From Stichopus chloronotus (Eukaryota; Echinodermata; Holothuroidea; Aspidochirotida; Stichopodidae), in NCBI GenBank assembly GCA_021234535.1, contig CM037839.1:9983419-10047418 (forward strand): DNA of 64,000 bases, in the 5' to 3' direction. Below the pieces are notes generated by a model. It saw nothing but the letters and a program-made list of their open reading frames with translations. It had not been told where the DNA came from and searched no databases. The translations under genes were made by a program, and so were the position numbers. Of this stretch, positions 1 through 11,044 are shown in pieces (the first letter of the stretch is position 1; each line of letters begins with the position of its first letter).

Positions 1-1813
1 GAATAACAAACCTTGCAACGCATCGGCAACCGTTGAAATAATACAAAAATGGGGAACATCAAACCCTGGGAACAATGAGCCCCGGGAACATCGGGTAGAC
101 CTCGGAATAACAGTATATATGCTTTAAAGGAGAATTGGACGGAGTTATGGCCATAGCAAACATTCATAACTATTAAAACTTTCTTTCTTTCTTTAGCATG
201 TGAATCAGATGCATCGTACTTCGGATTTTGTTTGAATAGAGATGCAAGGTCCGTTGGTCAATTAAAAGAAGTCATAAGTTTAATAAATTCACTAACCTGA
301 CACTCAAAAAATTTGAACATTTACACAAAAACGGAGGTTCACAATGCTATCGATGCCAGAAGAGTCGACTCATTGTCCTCCTCTTAATATCTCCTTTTTA
401 ATATTGTTTTGCTGTCTGAGAGGGCTTAGATTGAAAATGACGCTATAATTTGCTTCTTTCAATACTGGATCCATACGCTACAAATGGCCTGGTTTTCATT
501 CTATTAATTAACAATAATTCCTAAAACGAAACGCGATTGCAGGTCTTCATGTTTACAATACGTATGTCTAATTACAGAGCATTGTTGATTTGTCAACTCA
601 AGTTAGGTGTAGGTGTGAACACAGTCATTACAATAAATACAAAGAATATCAGTTAAAGAAGTAAGTTTCTTTTCAGTGCCTCTCTGTCAGTAGGACTTAT
701 GACAGGTGAATGGGATACAAAAAAAGTACACAATTTTTTGGGATTCGTCAAGGAAAGTAATGAAGAGAAACAAAGAGGAAAATTTCAGTTTATCAAGATT
801 TTGAAAGTTTGTCTGTCACCCAGCTTCCATTTCTCAAGTCAATCGATTCATAAGACGTATACAAACTAAAACAACTTTCAAGCAGCTGTTTCTCTGCTCT
901 GTTTATCTGCTTCGTCATAGCATGGAGCTCCATGGTCACAGTTTTCAAGATCATAAAAAAAAATCACACAGTTTTACAATGACCCTCCCAAACCCCCTCC
1001 CCTACTCCAGCAACTTCCCATTTTCCCCCTCTCTCTCTCTTTTTATAACGCACTGCATACTAACGAGTTCTTTATGGAGGAGGGGGGGGGGCACTCGGCC
1101 TCCTGTCTTACCCCCGATCTCGGATAAAAATATAATCGATAAGGTACGTTTTTCTGTACAGCATACGTCTTCAGGCCCGTTCACACCAAAACCACAGTCG
1201 TGACAGCTGCGGTTCCCGACCAGCACGCAAGGGGTTCTCTGCACCAATGAGCCAAACGCAGTGTTTCCTACGGCGCCGGTACAATCTATTTTCCCCAGTT
1301 CAGAGGCAAGAGGCAAGAAAGTGTAAAGTAAGGGCTCAATAGTCTATGCGGGCCCATTTTTGCGTATGGAAATGCTAAATTAACGGGATAAGATGATTAT
1401 ACAGAAATGTGTATGTATATACATAGCAACATCGGGGATCTTACTCCTTACTCCAGCGAGAGCAATGTGGTAAAAAAATATATACTGCATGACAGGCAAA
1501 TGTGTGTAAACGACAGCAAAACGTTATGTTCTAAAAAAGACAAAACCGAAGGCCAGAGAAAGTTATGTTTTCCTTTTATTCCTTTCTTTTTTTCCTTTCT
1601 CTCTCTTCTTTTTCAATTGTTGATGTGTTTTGCATAAAAAAAAAATCTGTAACGATGCGAGTTTACCTTTTGTATTCTTTACAGGCAACGTGAGACATAT
1701 TGCACATCAAATTTGGAAAGATGGATGACCAGTGGTGGTGTTGGGGGGGGGGGGCTGGGTTGACTGGAGAAGGTGAGATGAGACGTAGATCTGTGACCTC
1801 CGTATATACCTAC
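1..1813. other. No gene resolved; intron or flank left of the 2.0-kb exon
   Basis: I see no convincing exon. Around 1,100-1,316 the sequence is richer in GC, and the minus strand stays open with several cysteines, but I find no good acceptor/donor pair, so I do not call it. G runs of 10 nt (1,082-1,091) and 12 nt (1,743-1,754) are present. The next exon of the minus-strand receptor would be expected here or further left. Confidence 0.4.
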
Positions 1814-2023
1814 CTCTAACATACAGGTAAATTATTGGATGCCATGTGCGGAGGTATCTCTTTTGGCGGAAAACCTCGAAGACGCCTTCATGGAGTTCTT
1901 TGCTGACTTGATTAAACGAAATACTCAACATGCCATCGAAGTCAGGAAAGTCGGTCACCACGCCAGTCTGTAAGCTCGTTCGTCTCCATCTGACTTCTTG
2001 TAGAAATTGACTGTTATCCATCT
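1814..2023 (-). CDS. Internal exon, Ig-like ectodomain of a Tie-like receptor (tentative)
   Basis: This 210-nt internal exon encodes about 70 residues. The acceptor reads TCTGCAG|AG and the donor AGAG|GTAGGT; both borders are phase 1. Visible features are a basic VRWRR stretch near residue 9, a HEGVFEVF strand motif and an ending PIIYLYVRG. A run of this kind, with HEG..E followed by a hydrophobic strand ending in VR, is what closes Ig-like repeats in invertebrate Tie-like receptor kinases just before EGF-like modules. The family assignment is by eye. There is no stop, signal peptide or membrane segment. The exon lies downstream of the 4.6-kb exon on the same strand, and both have phase-1 borders. 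The EGF-like and kinase parts would lie beyond the left edge. Confidence 0.6.
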
Positions 2024-3791
2024 CTGCAGACAGCTGGCAAAACCTACCTTCAACACATACCACGCTGAATACTTGATTCCTGAATGCTGCGAAGAGATGC
2101 GGACCGAAGCGATTATGGGGAAAATTCTGAATTCAAGGAAAATTCAAAAACTTTGTAGCTGCAATAATAATAATTTCTTTTATTTTGCAGTTTGTGGTAA
2201 AAGTGGCTGGAGAACCAATTAAGTGACTCACAAATGGTAAGCCCGCTTGACGCTACAAAATCAGAGGAACAGTTTTGGTGGTCACAATTTTCTGTAGAAT
2301 TTTTCTTTGTTCCTTTTTGTAATTTTAAGGGGCAAAAAAAAAAAAAAGGTGAAAATGTGAACTTTTCTGTTCGAAAGGAGAATAGTCGAACAAATAAAAG
2401 TCGTAAGTGTTATTAAGTCGTCCGGTAAGCGGATGATGGGTGGGGGGGGGGGGCTTGAAGGGAGGAACTGTCGATAAAACTCGTCATACATTTCTTTTTG
2501 CACGTGACCGGATTGATAGAGTGTTGAAATTCACGTTTACGGTAACGGTTAAAGAAAGGAGAAGGTAGGGGTGATATTAAGATGCTAAAAAAAAAAAAAC
2601 TTTGATTTAAATATGAATAGATTGGTGAAACAAACGTTGTTTTATCTACACTAAGTTTCATTACTCACTCGTATGATGTTGATCAACCCTATCTTAGGCA
2701 AATATATTCCACGGAAACCTTTTACTCCAGTTTCCGGTCTCTGAAAAAGTTAATTGTCCCATGACTGTAATTTTCAGAGTTCGAAAACGCTTCAAACTTT
2801 TGGATAGAGGGAGTGAAATGTAGCTTTTTAAAACACACAACATTCTGATGACAAATGCTTCATTGCGTTCGAGAATTTGGTCGAATGATTGATCAACAAA
2901 ATGATTAGTACGACGAAAATATCTTTGAGTGATTTCACTATAACGTTGTTAATCTTTGCCTAACTTATAACTCCTGTGACAAGAGTAGCACAGTCCACTT
3001 AAACTGCACCTCTGAAATCTCTGTAAAAAAAAAAAAAAAAAACTCATCAGCGAATAGGCTAAATCGTGATTTCTCCTTAAAAGAAGAATAATTTAGCACG
3101 AGAAGTGATGCAAAGCTAAAAATTACTTTATATGAAAAAAAAATGTTCCATTTTACTGACCACAGTGGTCACGCGCGGTTTGTATGGCGCGAGATCAGCG
3201 ATTGGTCGATCGGCGATACCAAGTCATACAATATCGTCTCGGCCATTATTTTTTATTTAAATCACTGGGCTTTTTTCAATCAATCAAAAAGATTTTAACA
3301 TCATAGAGAAGCCTTTGTATTCCATTGAGACATATGTAACTCCTGCCTACCTGAAAGGGATAGTAGTACACAGGGAGCTGTCAGAGTAGCAGCTCCTTGG
3401 TGGGAAGGTGCGAGGAAATTTTCCAGCGTTTACGGGAAGATTGTAGTTTCTAGGGTCATTTATGTTGCGGCCCTAAACTTACTCAAATCAGAGTAAAAAG
3501 TTAACGAACGTCAGTCAAAAACTTCACTCTTGTAAATAACGTCGGAAAAAAAAAAAGAAATCCCTCACAAACGACGAAGTTATGGTCAAAATAGAGGTAA
3601 TGTGGGGGGATTTATATGTAAAGTTTCTGTTAAGCTCCCCTCCAACCGAAGGTGACACCCCTCTTGGATAGTCTTTCCACAATTCTCAGTCCACCCTTTG
3701 TCCAAACTTCTGCTTGCGCCACTGCAATAAAGGCACACTGTATTTCCGTGTAACACTCGTCGATAACGCCTCATTTGTCTCAAAAACCTCT
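2024..3791. other. Intron-like sequence
   Basis: AT-rich sequence with several poly(A) runs and a 12-nt G run (2,442-2,453). A CpG-rich patch near 3,160-3,230 carries an inverted TGACCAC-A-GTGGTCA. I see no supported exon. Confidence 0.4.
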
Positions 3792-3896
3792 AGCCATGCC
3801 CGCTGGAGTGTACCCGAGTCTCTTGACCCATACAAACAACCCCGGTAACTCCACGGCCGCAATGTAAAACTGGGGAACACATGTCCCTCCCTCCGC
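3792..3896 (-). CDS. Candidate exon, cysteine-containing ectodomain piece (donor not resolved)
   Basis: A possible exon starts after an AG at 3,897 that is preceded by a T-rich stretch. It enters in phase 1, matching the donor of the 4.6-kb exon, and encodes a short segment with spaced cysteines (MCSPVLHCGRGVTGVVCMG). The frame stops at 3,790-3,792, so a donor must lie inside; the best phase-1 option is the GTATGG within the VVCMG codons. An overlapping frame is open for longer but does not fit the upstream phase. This is a weak call that transcript data could easily replace. Confidence 0.25.
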
Positions 3897-4307
3897 CTCC
3901 ATATTTGCCCAGTGTTCCAAGAAAAAAAAAATAAAGGAGAATGCATATTTTTCATGATTTTTGTATAGTCACAACCCATCTGATATCTATTACCATTTCC
4001 ACAGATATATTTTTTCTCTTTAATTGAGAAATTTGCAGACATGAGGTTCATATTTCCAAAAGTGGGCACATGCAGCTTAGCGCACCCAGGGAGTGCCGTT
4101 TCCAGCTATCTGGGGGAATTTAGAAAAGCCAAAAAATTTCTTTCCAACGTGTTTTCTTTCTTATATTCATTTAGTTTTGCATTTATTATTTGCTTTCTTT
4201 TTCAGGCAATTAACCTAATGACATATCATTATTGACATCATTGAACTGTTCTGAACGATGGTGGTCATTGCTATAATAAGGGTATTTCAGCACAGAGGTA
4301 TAATTAC

Positions 4308-4643
4308 CACTCCTTTCCGTTGCTATGCAAAAGATTTCCTCGACTATCGAGTCGGATCTCGTGATGACTGTGTTGAAAATGCCGAACCTTCTACCGCGGG
4401 CGTTCGGTTGTACCGGCATCCTATAACCTAACTGAAGGCTGCCGGAGGCAACTAGATTCTGCCATCTGGGTAGCAGCGCGGTTGGCCATCGACCAGTCTT
4501 GGCTGCACGTTGAACATCCATATGGGTGACAGCAGTAGATTCAGAACCGGAAACTACGAGGCCTACGTTGATGTCCCCACCCGATCGTCTTTCCGCGATG
4601 GGATTCAATACCACACAACTGGCATCCATCCTGGCGACCGGTA
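4308..4643 (-). CDS. Internal exon, Ig-like ectodomain of a Tie-like receptor (tentative)
   Basis: This 336-nt exon encodes about 112 residues and is phase 1 at both ends. The acceptor follows a 15-nt T tract (…GCATGAAG|TA) and the donor is AGTG|GTAATT. An early cysteine (DASCVVLNP, about residue 9) and a late one (EEIFCIATERS, about residue 106) would form the disulphide of one Ig-like fold. Between them are a GDINVGL strand and RRFGIFNTVITRSDS. The FGIFNTVIT…FC.AT pattern is what I associate with N-terminal domains of invertebrate Tie-like receptor kinases. I infer an extracellular position. The codons carry no stop over the whole exon and the composition is clearly protein-like. It splices in phase from the 6.6-kb cysteine-rich exon. 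Confidence 0.7.
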
Positions 4644-4987
4644 CTTCATGCAAAAAAAAAAAAAAAATCAAATGTATTTACAATGAACTACGTGTAACAT
4701 ACATTTTTGAAGTTATTCAGTCCTCCTCATCATTTGTAAAATAAGCTGAAGCTTGAAAGTTTGCACGTAGATATTGTATATTAGCACTGAAGGATAACAC
4801 TAGGCAATCTTTTCCCTATCGTTTTCCATGGTCTTTCCATACCCATCATTTCATGTACTCCCAAAGTGCGTTGAGTTGCATCATGGTGTCACATAGAACA
4901 ACGCAACTAAGGATCTGAAAGTGATGGATGATTGTGAAGGTAGTAAAAATCCAATACACTCATTTAGATGTTTTTTTTTTGGACAAT

Positions 4988-5054
4988 AATAATAATAATA
5001 ATATATATAATTATATATATATATATAATATATATATTATATATATATTATATC
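4988..5054. repeat. AAT/AT microsatellite
   Basis: An (AAT)n run passes into an imperfect self-complementary (AT)n run. It directly precedes the gypsy remnant. Confidence 0.9.
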
Positions 5055-5103
5055 CCAGATGTGATTTCCAGTTCCGGGGAAAGTAGACACAATTCTCAAT
5101 ACG

Positions 5104-5510
5104 TCAACACCACAGTCTAAGAAGGAAATCAGATCATTTCTTGGGTTAGTCGGATTTTACCGGCGTTTCATCCCAAATTTTTTCCGCAATTGCAGCGCCA
5201 CTGTCGGATTTGGCTAAAGGGGGAAACCAAATCGTTCTGTGTGGGGGATGAACAGGAAAGAGGATTTTGTACATTGAAACGAGGTTTAGCTACAGCTCCA
5301 ATTTTGCGTCCCCCGATCCCTCAAAAGTGTTTATTTTACGGACGGATGCCTCAAATGTTGGGATAGGGGCAGTCCTTACTCAACATGATGGGGAACACCC
5401 ATTTCCTGTTTGCTTTGCCACTAGAAAATTGCTGCGGCGTGAGAGGAATTATGCAACTATCGAGCGTGAGTGCATACGTCCAGCATTTAGACATTGTGTT
5501 ATTTCCAGGT
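5104..5510 (+). pseudogene. Ty3/gypsy pol fragment (RT thumb to RNase H), frame-broken
   Basis: The plus strand first encodes a reverse-transcriptase thumb motif, RSFLGLVGFYRRFIPNF (from about 5,131), characteristic of Ty3/gypsy elements. After loss of frame it encodes the start of RNase H with the TDAS motif, then GIGAVLTQ and the E of RNYATIERE. Between the two, the frame changes and stops occur in the thumb frame, so this is a dead fragment. There are no LTRs, protease or integrase. It lies within an intron of the minus-strand receptor, in the opposite orientation. Confidence 0.85.
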
Positions 5511-6463
5511 GTATTTTGTATTATAACGTAGAATATGCAAAAACCTTTCCAACGAACCAGAAATGCTATTGGTACACACCTACAACTTGACTTATTTTCA
5601 GGAATTATGTCACTCTGCTTTCAATAAAATAGATTACTTTGTCTTCGAACGTTTAGTGTATACGTACCTGGTGGAATTTTAGTGATGTGATCTAGTGTCA
5701 TCCAGGGCTTTGCGCGTGATCGTTAGTCACTTGATCTTGTGATAGAGGCTGTGCTAGACTTAGTGTTACTTTGCCGCGTCACCTCCTATAGATCGAACTG
5801 TACAATATCTGCATGCGCGTATGTACACGTGTGGCTAGGAATCAAGTGTGCGTCACAAGTTTTACCAGAATTTGCATGCTCGTCAACAGATCCGCAAGGG
5901 TCGTCACTTTGGACGTTTTGTAATACCCTGAATAGGGGGTAGAAATGTCACTTTCCATGCGTTGGAAGTACGTTCACTTTTGATATTTCTTCAGTCGTCT
6001 GTACACTTACCAAGGACCCGAGGTGTTCACGTACTGTGGGGAGAGCTGAATCACGTACAACATGCTTTTTTTTCAGCCAGGGGTATTGCAAAACGTGAAG
6101 ACTGACGGAGCGTGGGATTCAGTGTGGACTTCTGTCACGTGCAAGCAATTTCTGAGAACTCTTTTGTTGCACACGACCTCTTGCATGTGACGTGACAATG
6201 ACACTGAATTGCCCTCCTTGAGGATAAGCTTCTAACATTAAAACTCGTGCCCCTGTGGGTCTCTGTCGTTCGATCTACACGAGTCTATCCGTAGCAAAAT
6301 GGACTTCTCGTTTGTTTGTCCCAAGAAGGGCGCCCCTTGTTTGTTGTTATGTGGGGTCAATGCAAGGAGGTGTCACTGGGCACATGTGGATGCGTGCAAG
6401 AATTTGTGTCAATTACACTTGTCATTCTCATGAGTCCACTTAGGAGTTTTCCGTCATTCTTAC
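5511..6463. other. Intron-like sequence, nothing recognised
   Basis: Moderately balanced sequence between the gypsy remnant and the cysteine-rich exon. Short open stretches occur on both strands, but I see no domain motif or good splice pair. Confidence 0.4.
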
Positions 6464-6595
6464 CTTCGCAAAGAGCTGCAGCGGTAGGATTTACATATGT
6501 GCAGTCTTCCGAGACAGAATTTTCACAAACGCACAAGGTTGGATCGAAAGGTGTACAGAACCCACATATTGCATTGGTGCAAGAGCATCTTTCAG
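6464..6595 (-). CDS. Internal exon, small cysteine-rich module
   Basis: This 132-nt exon encodes 44 residues and is phase 1 at both ends. The acceptor is TTTGTTTTCAG|CT and the donor GAAG|GTAAGA, both strong. The product is dense in cysteine (CSC…CGFC…CVC…C…C; about eight in 44 residues), typical of a disulphide-rich extracellular module such as a PSI- or EGF-like fold, though the spacing does not let me name one. It follows in frame from the 8.2-kb exon, whose end is also cysteine-rich (CTGCSALPCL), so a compact knot is split by the intron. I infer a linker between the N-terminal beta-rich region and the Ig-like exons. Confidence 0.65.
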
Positions 6596-7882
6596 CTGAA
6601 AACAAAGAAATCCTAAGTGCATAAAGCGGTAGCATATTCTCGTGTTCTGTAGTGAACAAACTCGATGGTTTCCATCTCGTCCATCTCTGGACAAGACCCA
6701 TTCCTTTTTTAGCATTGAAGCCATTCATGTATCAATATTATTATCATGCAGTCTATCCATTCATATATTCACCATTCCACATACCTATCTAGTCAGACAT
6801 CCTTCCGCCAATCCGCTTATCCACGTTGTCATCCTTTAGTCTACCCGTCTTTCCAACTTACTCATCTCTAGATCCATCATTCCGAATACCTATCTGTTCT
6901 CATGTCCTATACCCATTCACGACGTTGAAGACATATAACTATGCATCCATTCATATATACGTAGACCAATTATTTCTGATGTAGGTACCCTCACGGAACA
7001 TGTATCGGGCTTTGTGAACTCCGTCCTTCAATCTCCCTCTTCACTACATACCTACCTATCTACACGAATTTTTACGTATTTTTACCATCCAAGACCTACC
7101 ACGTGATTCTTTTGTAGTCACTATTGACGTATGTATATACCAACAGTCCTTACAACGAAGGTATCATTTTATTACAGGATTTCGTACGTACGTTTTACAC
7201 TAACCCCGAGTCTGGCTGACTATGGTAGATCTATTCTGCAATTTTATTTTGGAAAATAATTACTTTTCCTCTAATAGTAATTTCTATGTTCAAACCAACG
7301 GTACCGCAATGGGTAAAAAGTAACACCATGCTACACTAACTTTTTATGAACTATATAGCACAAAAGTTTCTTTCCTCATGTCCTCTCAAATCTATCCTTA
7401 CTTCAGGTGCATTGATGGCATTTCCTGTGTGGCCCACATAAGGAAGATTTTCTTGTCACTTTCCAACAGCTTGCCAACAATTTTCATAAAGTTTACCCTT
7501 GAATAATTTAAAACTGAAATAACTATAGCTATTCTTGATGAACTTTTAAAAAATGTCTTCTAACATGTTTTCTCTACAGTTTTCTAAAATTCTACCGATA
7601 ACCATAGACTTCAATAATTAGCAACCCACAAGTATTGACAAATCTATTATTTACAGTCAATTTTTCCGACTTAAGCGCATCTGTTCTGACCCTGCTAATT
7701 ATAATCACCAAATTTTGATCCTCGCGGGTTTCTCTTCGTCCGGCGGTTACTCCTTGCCCATGATTACACGGCAAATTTTCCTTTTCACCATTTTCTATTC
7801 ATATATTTATATATCACTTGCAGTTGCTCAAAATACCTGTCAAAACAATTGTTGCTTGAAAAGATGGTAAAATTAAACTCAC
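6596..7882. other. Intron-like sequence with degenerate ATCC/TATC runs
   Basis: Between about 6,720 and 7,110 the plus strand is pyrimidine-rich, with imperfect CATTCATATA/ACCTATCT words that look like an eroded tetranucleotide repeat. No exon is supported. Confidence 0.4.
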
Positions 7883-8230
7883 AGAGACATGGTAGTGCTG
7901 AACATCCGGTACAAACAGAAAGACCGTTGACGAATTCAAAAAGGGCTTGCAAATCGAAAGTACTGGTAGAGGAGAAAACCGTGATAGACCTGTCCTCATC
8001 GGCCAAGATGTTGCTCATGTCTTGGCTGAGGAGATAACCGGTTTCACCGAAAGGATCCCTGGCAAAGAAATGAACCGTTGTACCCTCTGTGTACATACAC
8101 GATATCTTCAGGGATTGACCCCTAATGGAGAGCTCATACATGGTCACCTCCATAGCCCTAGATCCCGTCAAAGGTATCAACTCAAAACTTGCGCGGTCCT
8201 CGAACGACGCAAACAAATATCCTGTCCCAT
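7883..8230 (-). CDS. Internal exon, beta-rich ectodomain ending in a cysteine cluster
   Basis: This 348-nt exon encodes 116 residues and is phase 1 at both ends. The acceptor is ATTGTTTCAG|AT and the donor CTCT|GTGAGT. The encoded chain alternates hydrophobic and polar residues (for example SFELIPLTGS, ISCMYTEGTTVHFFARDP), as in beta-sandwich or beta-propeller strands. It has one central cysteine and ends with CTGCSALPCL, which continues into the 6.6-kb exon. There is no membrane helix. I do not recognise a named domain; Ig-like and propeller-like folds both remain possible. The frame is open throughout and the splice sites are among the best in the window, so I am confident that it is an exon but not what fold it makes. 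Confidence 0.7.
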
Positions 8231-8338
8231 CTGAAACAATATTAGCAACAACAACAAAAAAAAACTACACACTTAGATGAAGGAAAACAGAAACAGAAAA
8301 AAAAAATACAAACTTGAAAGAATAATTCTAACAACAAT

Positions 8339-8488
8339 TCACAATTGCCGAACAGACCTCAAATTGAGGATGTTGTTAGAAGATGGTTTCTGGGATTCTG
8401 GTGTAATTACAGGTCTGAAGGTGCTTCCAATCTTATACCATTTCCCGCTTCGAGGCAGTTCCAAAACCTTTTCCGAACATGATCTGAC
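8339..8488 (-). CDS. Candidate exon (acceptor only)
   Basis: A good-looking acceptor (GTATTTGCAG) ends at 8,489. Downstream, one frame stays open to 8,339 and encodes a plausible but unrecognised segment (VRSCSEKVLELPRSGKWYKI at its start). No donor gives the phase needed to join the 8.2-kb exon; GTATAA and GTAATT are the nearest candidates. It may be a shorter exon in another frame, or not an exon at all. Confidence 0.25.
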   Translation of the reverse strand, partial: VRSCSEKVLELPRSGKWYKIGSTFRPVITPESQKPSSNNILNLRSVRQL

Positions 8489-9383
8489 CTGCAAATACAG
8501 TTTGATAGGGTAGCTATCACATGGTTGGAGCAAGAAAATAAGAATTTGCATTGTACATCGGATGCTAATAAAAAGTGCCCATGGTACTTCACTTCACAAG
8601 TTATTAAAGCCTCTATTCATTGATTCTAAACATGTCCAAAGTTGGTATCATTGCAAAAGACATGTGCACTGAGCACGGATATTACATTTCCGTACCCTGT
8701 AAACTAAATTTAAGCAATTTCAGTTGGAATGGCATCGTCCCGTATTCCCGAACGTAGTGAAACTGTCAAAGATCGAGTTGATATTTAAGTGACGGTCATA
8801 GAATGGAGAGGTCCACCGAGTGTGTCGGTCGGCCTTCCAGTAGTCTTGTGAGGTGATGCGCTGTAGCTGCGCTGTTACTGAGGTATACAGTACGCATTAG
8901 ACTTTGTTAAGTTGGGATACGGTAGTCTCTACGAGACTGCTTAGTGTTTCACAACAACAACAACAGTTGTTAGCGAATGTTTTCTATATTGGGATTTTCT
9001 ATACGTGATTGTCTGGCAACCTTTTTATACGTCTTGTTTATGGAGAACTCGAACTTCCTACGACAACGCACTTATATTTCAAGTTAAACGGCTTAGTATG
9101 AATGACTGAGGCTATAGGTGTTGTTCTTCGCGAAACTACCTCTGTCTGCATCCAGTACAAGGTGAAGACAGTCTCCAAGTGCTGTAAAGACAAAATTGGG
9201 TCGAGTTAGCGGTCGACAAGTGTGAAGAATCAGTTTGGAGTTTAGGCACAACAGAAGAAGGGCCTCTGGAATGAGCCAAGGCTTATTTGCAATGTCCTGG
9301 GCAGCGCGCTATTTTATCACGCCATTTTAAGACACTCGGGTTCCAACTCCTCGTTGGAACATCATGACAGATGGTGCTTTCAC

Positions 9384-9639
9384 CAAGATGTTCCTGGGTG
9401 AAGTGAACGCTACAGATGCTGATCCGATTATTATCCCCCCCCCCCCCCCCATCTTTTGCATCAAACTTCCATTTTCCTCGGACGAAATCGATGCAGGATT
9501 TTGCAGCTGGAGGAATCGTTCGGACACAGACTGAAGGAATTTTACTCGGTGTATCATGGATGAAACATCCGCTCCGTGCAGTGTCACTACACTAGTAGGC
9601 CATGCATCTTCTGCCATTTTTCCTTCCGAACGCAGTCTT
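9384..9639 (-). CDS. Candidate exon with an internal 16-nt homopolymer
   Basis: The acceptor TTTTTTATGCGAACAG precedes an open frame of protein-like composition: a Met-Ala-Glu-Asp start-like stretch, VTLHGADVSSMIHRVKFLQS, and then ENGSLMQKMG. It runs straight into 16 G on the minus strand (9,435-9,450), read as glycines, and stays open to 9,327. The end given uses a possible TTG|GTGAAA donor; an earlier end before the homopolymer is equally possible. The phase-2 start does not match the neighbouring exon. The coding quality upstream of the tract is good and downstream of it is doubtful. Confidence 0.45.
9435..9450. repeat. C16 homopolymer inside a candidate exon
   Basis: Sixteen consecutive C on the plus strand. 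On the minus strand they would be read as a glycine run, so length changes would shift the frame. Confidence 0.95.
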
Positions 9640-9748
9640 CTGTTCGCATAAAAAAGAATTCAAGATTACAACTGACCTGTCAAGGGCAAATTGATGTCGA
9701 ATCGCCAGGGGAACGCGTAACATCAATCTAGTGCATGTTAGGTTTTAC

Positions 9749-10051
9749 CGGACCAGCAGACGGTTCAATTTGACATATGCACTCAAAATATAGTTTGATA
9801 TATTCGATATAGCTTGCGAGCAGGTCTACAAACTCTTCGTTCAGTGACGTAATCATATCGTGCTGTGAAATCCGCAGTAGGCTATTCCCCGTCGGTTCAC
9901 CAGTGTATTTCCACAGGTGGGTAAAAGTTGCATTCTCCTTCTCTTTCAAACCTATAGGTGACGTGGAAGTAACATTTTCTATTTGTGTGAGTACTATGCT
10001 ATTTGTGGACATAAAGGTTACCAACTTCATGGTTTTCGATGAATAAGGGCC
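9749..10051 (-). CDS. Candidate internal exon, beta-rich ectodomain
   Basis: The exon opens after TTTTGTTAG in phase 0, and the frame is open for about 100 codons. It encodes GPYSSKTMKLVTFMSTNSIV, whose strand-like alternation resembles a propeller blade, with three possible N-glycosylation sites in the next 40 residues (NVTS and NATF are clear). A hydrophobic C-terminal part follows (VDLLASYIEYIKLYFECICQ). The end shown uses CCG|GTAAAA. The preceding exon ends in phase 1, so a small exon may be missing between them or one border is wrong. I regard the coding nature as likely and the borders as uncertain. Confidence 0.5.
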
Positions 10052-10334
10052 CTAACAAAACTTGAAAACGACGAACATGGCCATTATTTAGAGGTGGAGC
10101 CTGTTGGATTGTCTATTCTTTGCCCATTCTACATTAGTGTAAAGTGCGCTCCGCACGAAGGCCCTTCCCTTATTACTTGTAGATTTATATCCTAGGTTTA
10201 GATCACCCTCCTATCAAAAAAGGAAACCTTCTTGCCGGTAAGTCCTTGCTCGTAGGGGGTGTACATGTTTTTGTGTGCTTTGCATGTTGTGGGGGAGTAG
10301 AAAGAAGAAGAGACAGGGGTTAAAAAATTCTCAC

Positions 10335-10465
10335 CGATCTGTCCGAACCCAGCACATCTTGGAGCAGCCGTTAATGCGGTATCGTAGGTAAACTGAGAAA
10401 ATGTGTCTCCAGGATCATTTATATCAAAGATGAATAAACTGGTACGGGTTACAAGCCTCAGGTTC
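10335..10465 (-). CDS. Internal exon, propeller-like ectodomain segment
   Basis: This 131-nt exon has an acceptor CCCATGGAAG preceded by a T-rich tract and a donor ATCG|GTGAGA. It enters in phase 2, exactly matching the 11.0-kb exon, and leaves in phase 1. It encodes about 43 residues beginning NLRLVTRTSLFIFDINDPGD and containing one cysteine (PRCAGFGQI). A hydrophobic strand followed by a DIND turn suits a beta-propeller blade. No named family is recognised. It continues the reading frame of the signal-peptide-bearing gene. Confidence 0.6.
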
Positions 10466-10875
10466 CTTCCATGGGAAAATTTAAAAAAATGAAACAATAC
10501 AGAAGTTACTTATTTTATTAGTCTACATATATAAGATAAATGTGTTCATAGTGTCAAATAATGGAATCAGGTTACGTTTCTAAGGGTGATAAAGCCAGCA
10601 GATGCCATAATGCATCTCTGGGAAATCCGTTAAATGATTCTGATTATGTCCAGTATTATTCTATTATAATTCGCGGTCGCCCCTTTTAGCATACACAGTG
10701 GTAATTACTTCATCGTGGATAGCATGAGAAATGTTCGAGATTTCTTAGGATTTTTCGCAGGAAGTTTTCAAAGACTCACAAAATGCCCTCTATTTGCAGG
10801 GAAGTATCCTGCAACGTAACTTTTCTCGTTTGCAAACTTCTCTCGATGAATTGACATAAATGCCGCCTGACTTAC

Positions 10876-11044
10876 CCGGTTGTACAGTCGAATTGGACGA
10901 CCCCGTCACCTATGTTTTGGCTAATTCTATACTCTTTCATGACGCCAGTGTTGTCCGTACGCAGCACGACAACAGCATACGAGGAGGTTGAGTCTGGCTG
11001 ACCGAACGCAAGGTACCGGCAACAACAGTCGACAGATGGCAAGC
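10876..11044 (-). CDS. Internal exon, propeller-like ectodomain segment
   Basis: This 169-nt exon has an acceptor CATGTGATGTGTAG|GC and a strong donor (ACCGG|GTAAGT). It enters in phase 1 from the 12.1-kb exon and leaves in phase 2 into the 10.5-kb exon; the switch of phase is matched on both sides, which argues that all three belong to one transcript. The product has a short cysteine cluster near the start (DCCCRY), then a strand pattern SSYAVVVLRTDNTGVMKEYR and a single late cysteine (FDCTT). I infer an extracellular beta-rich fold, perhaps a propeller; the family is not recognised. Confidence 0.65.
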
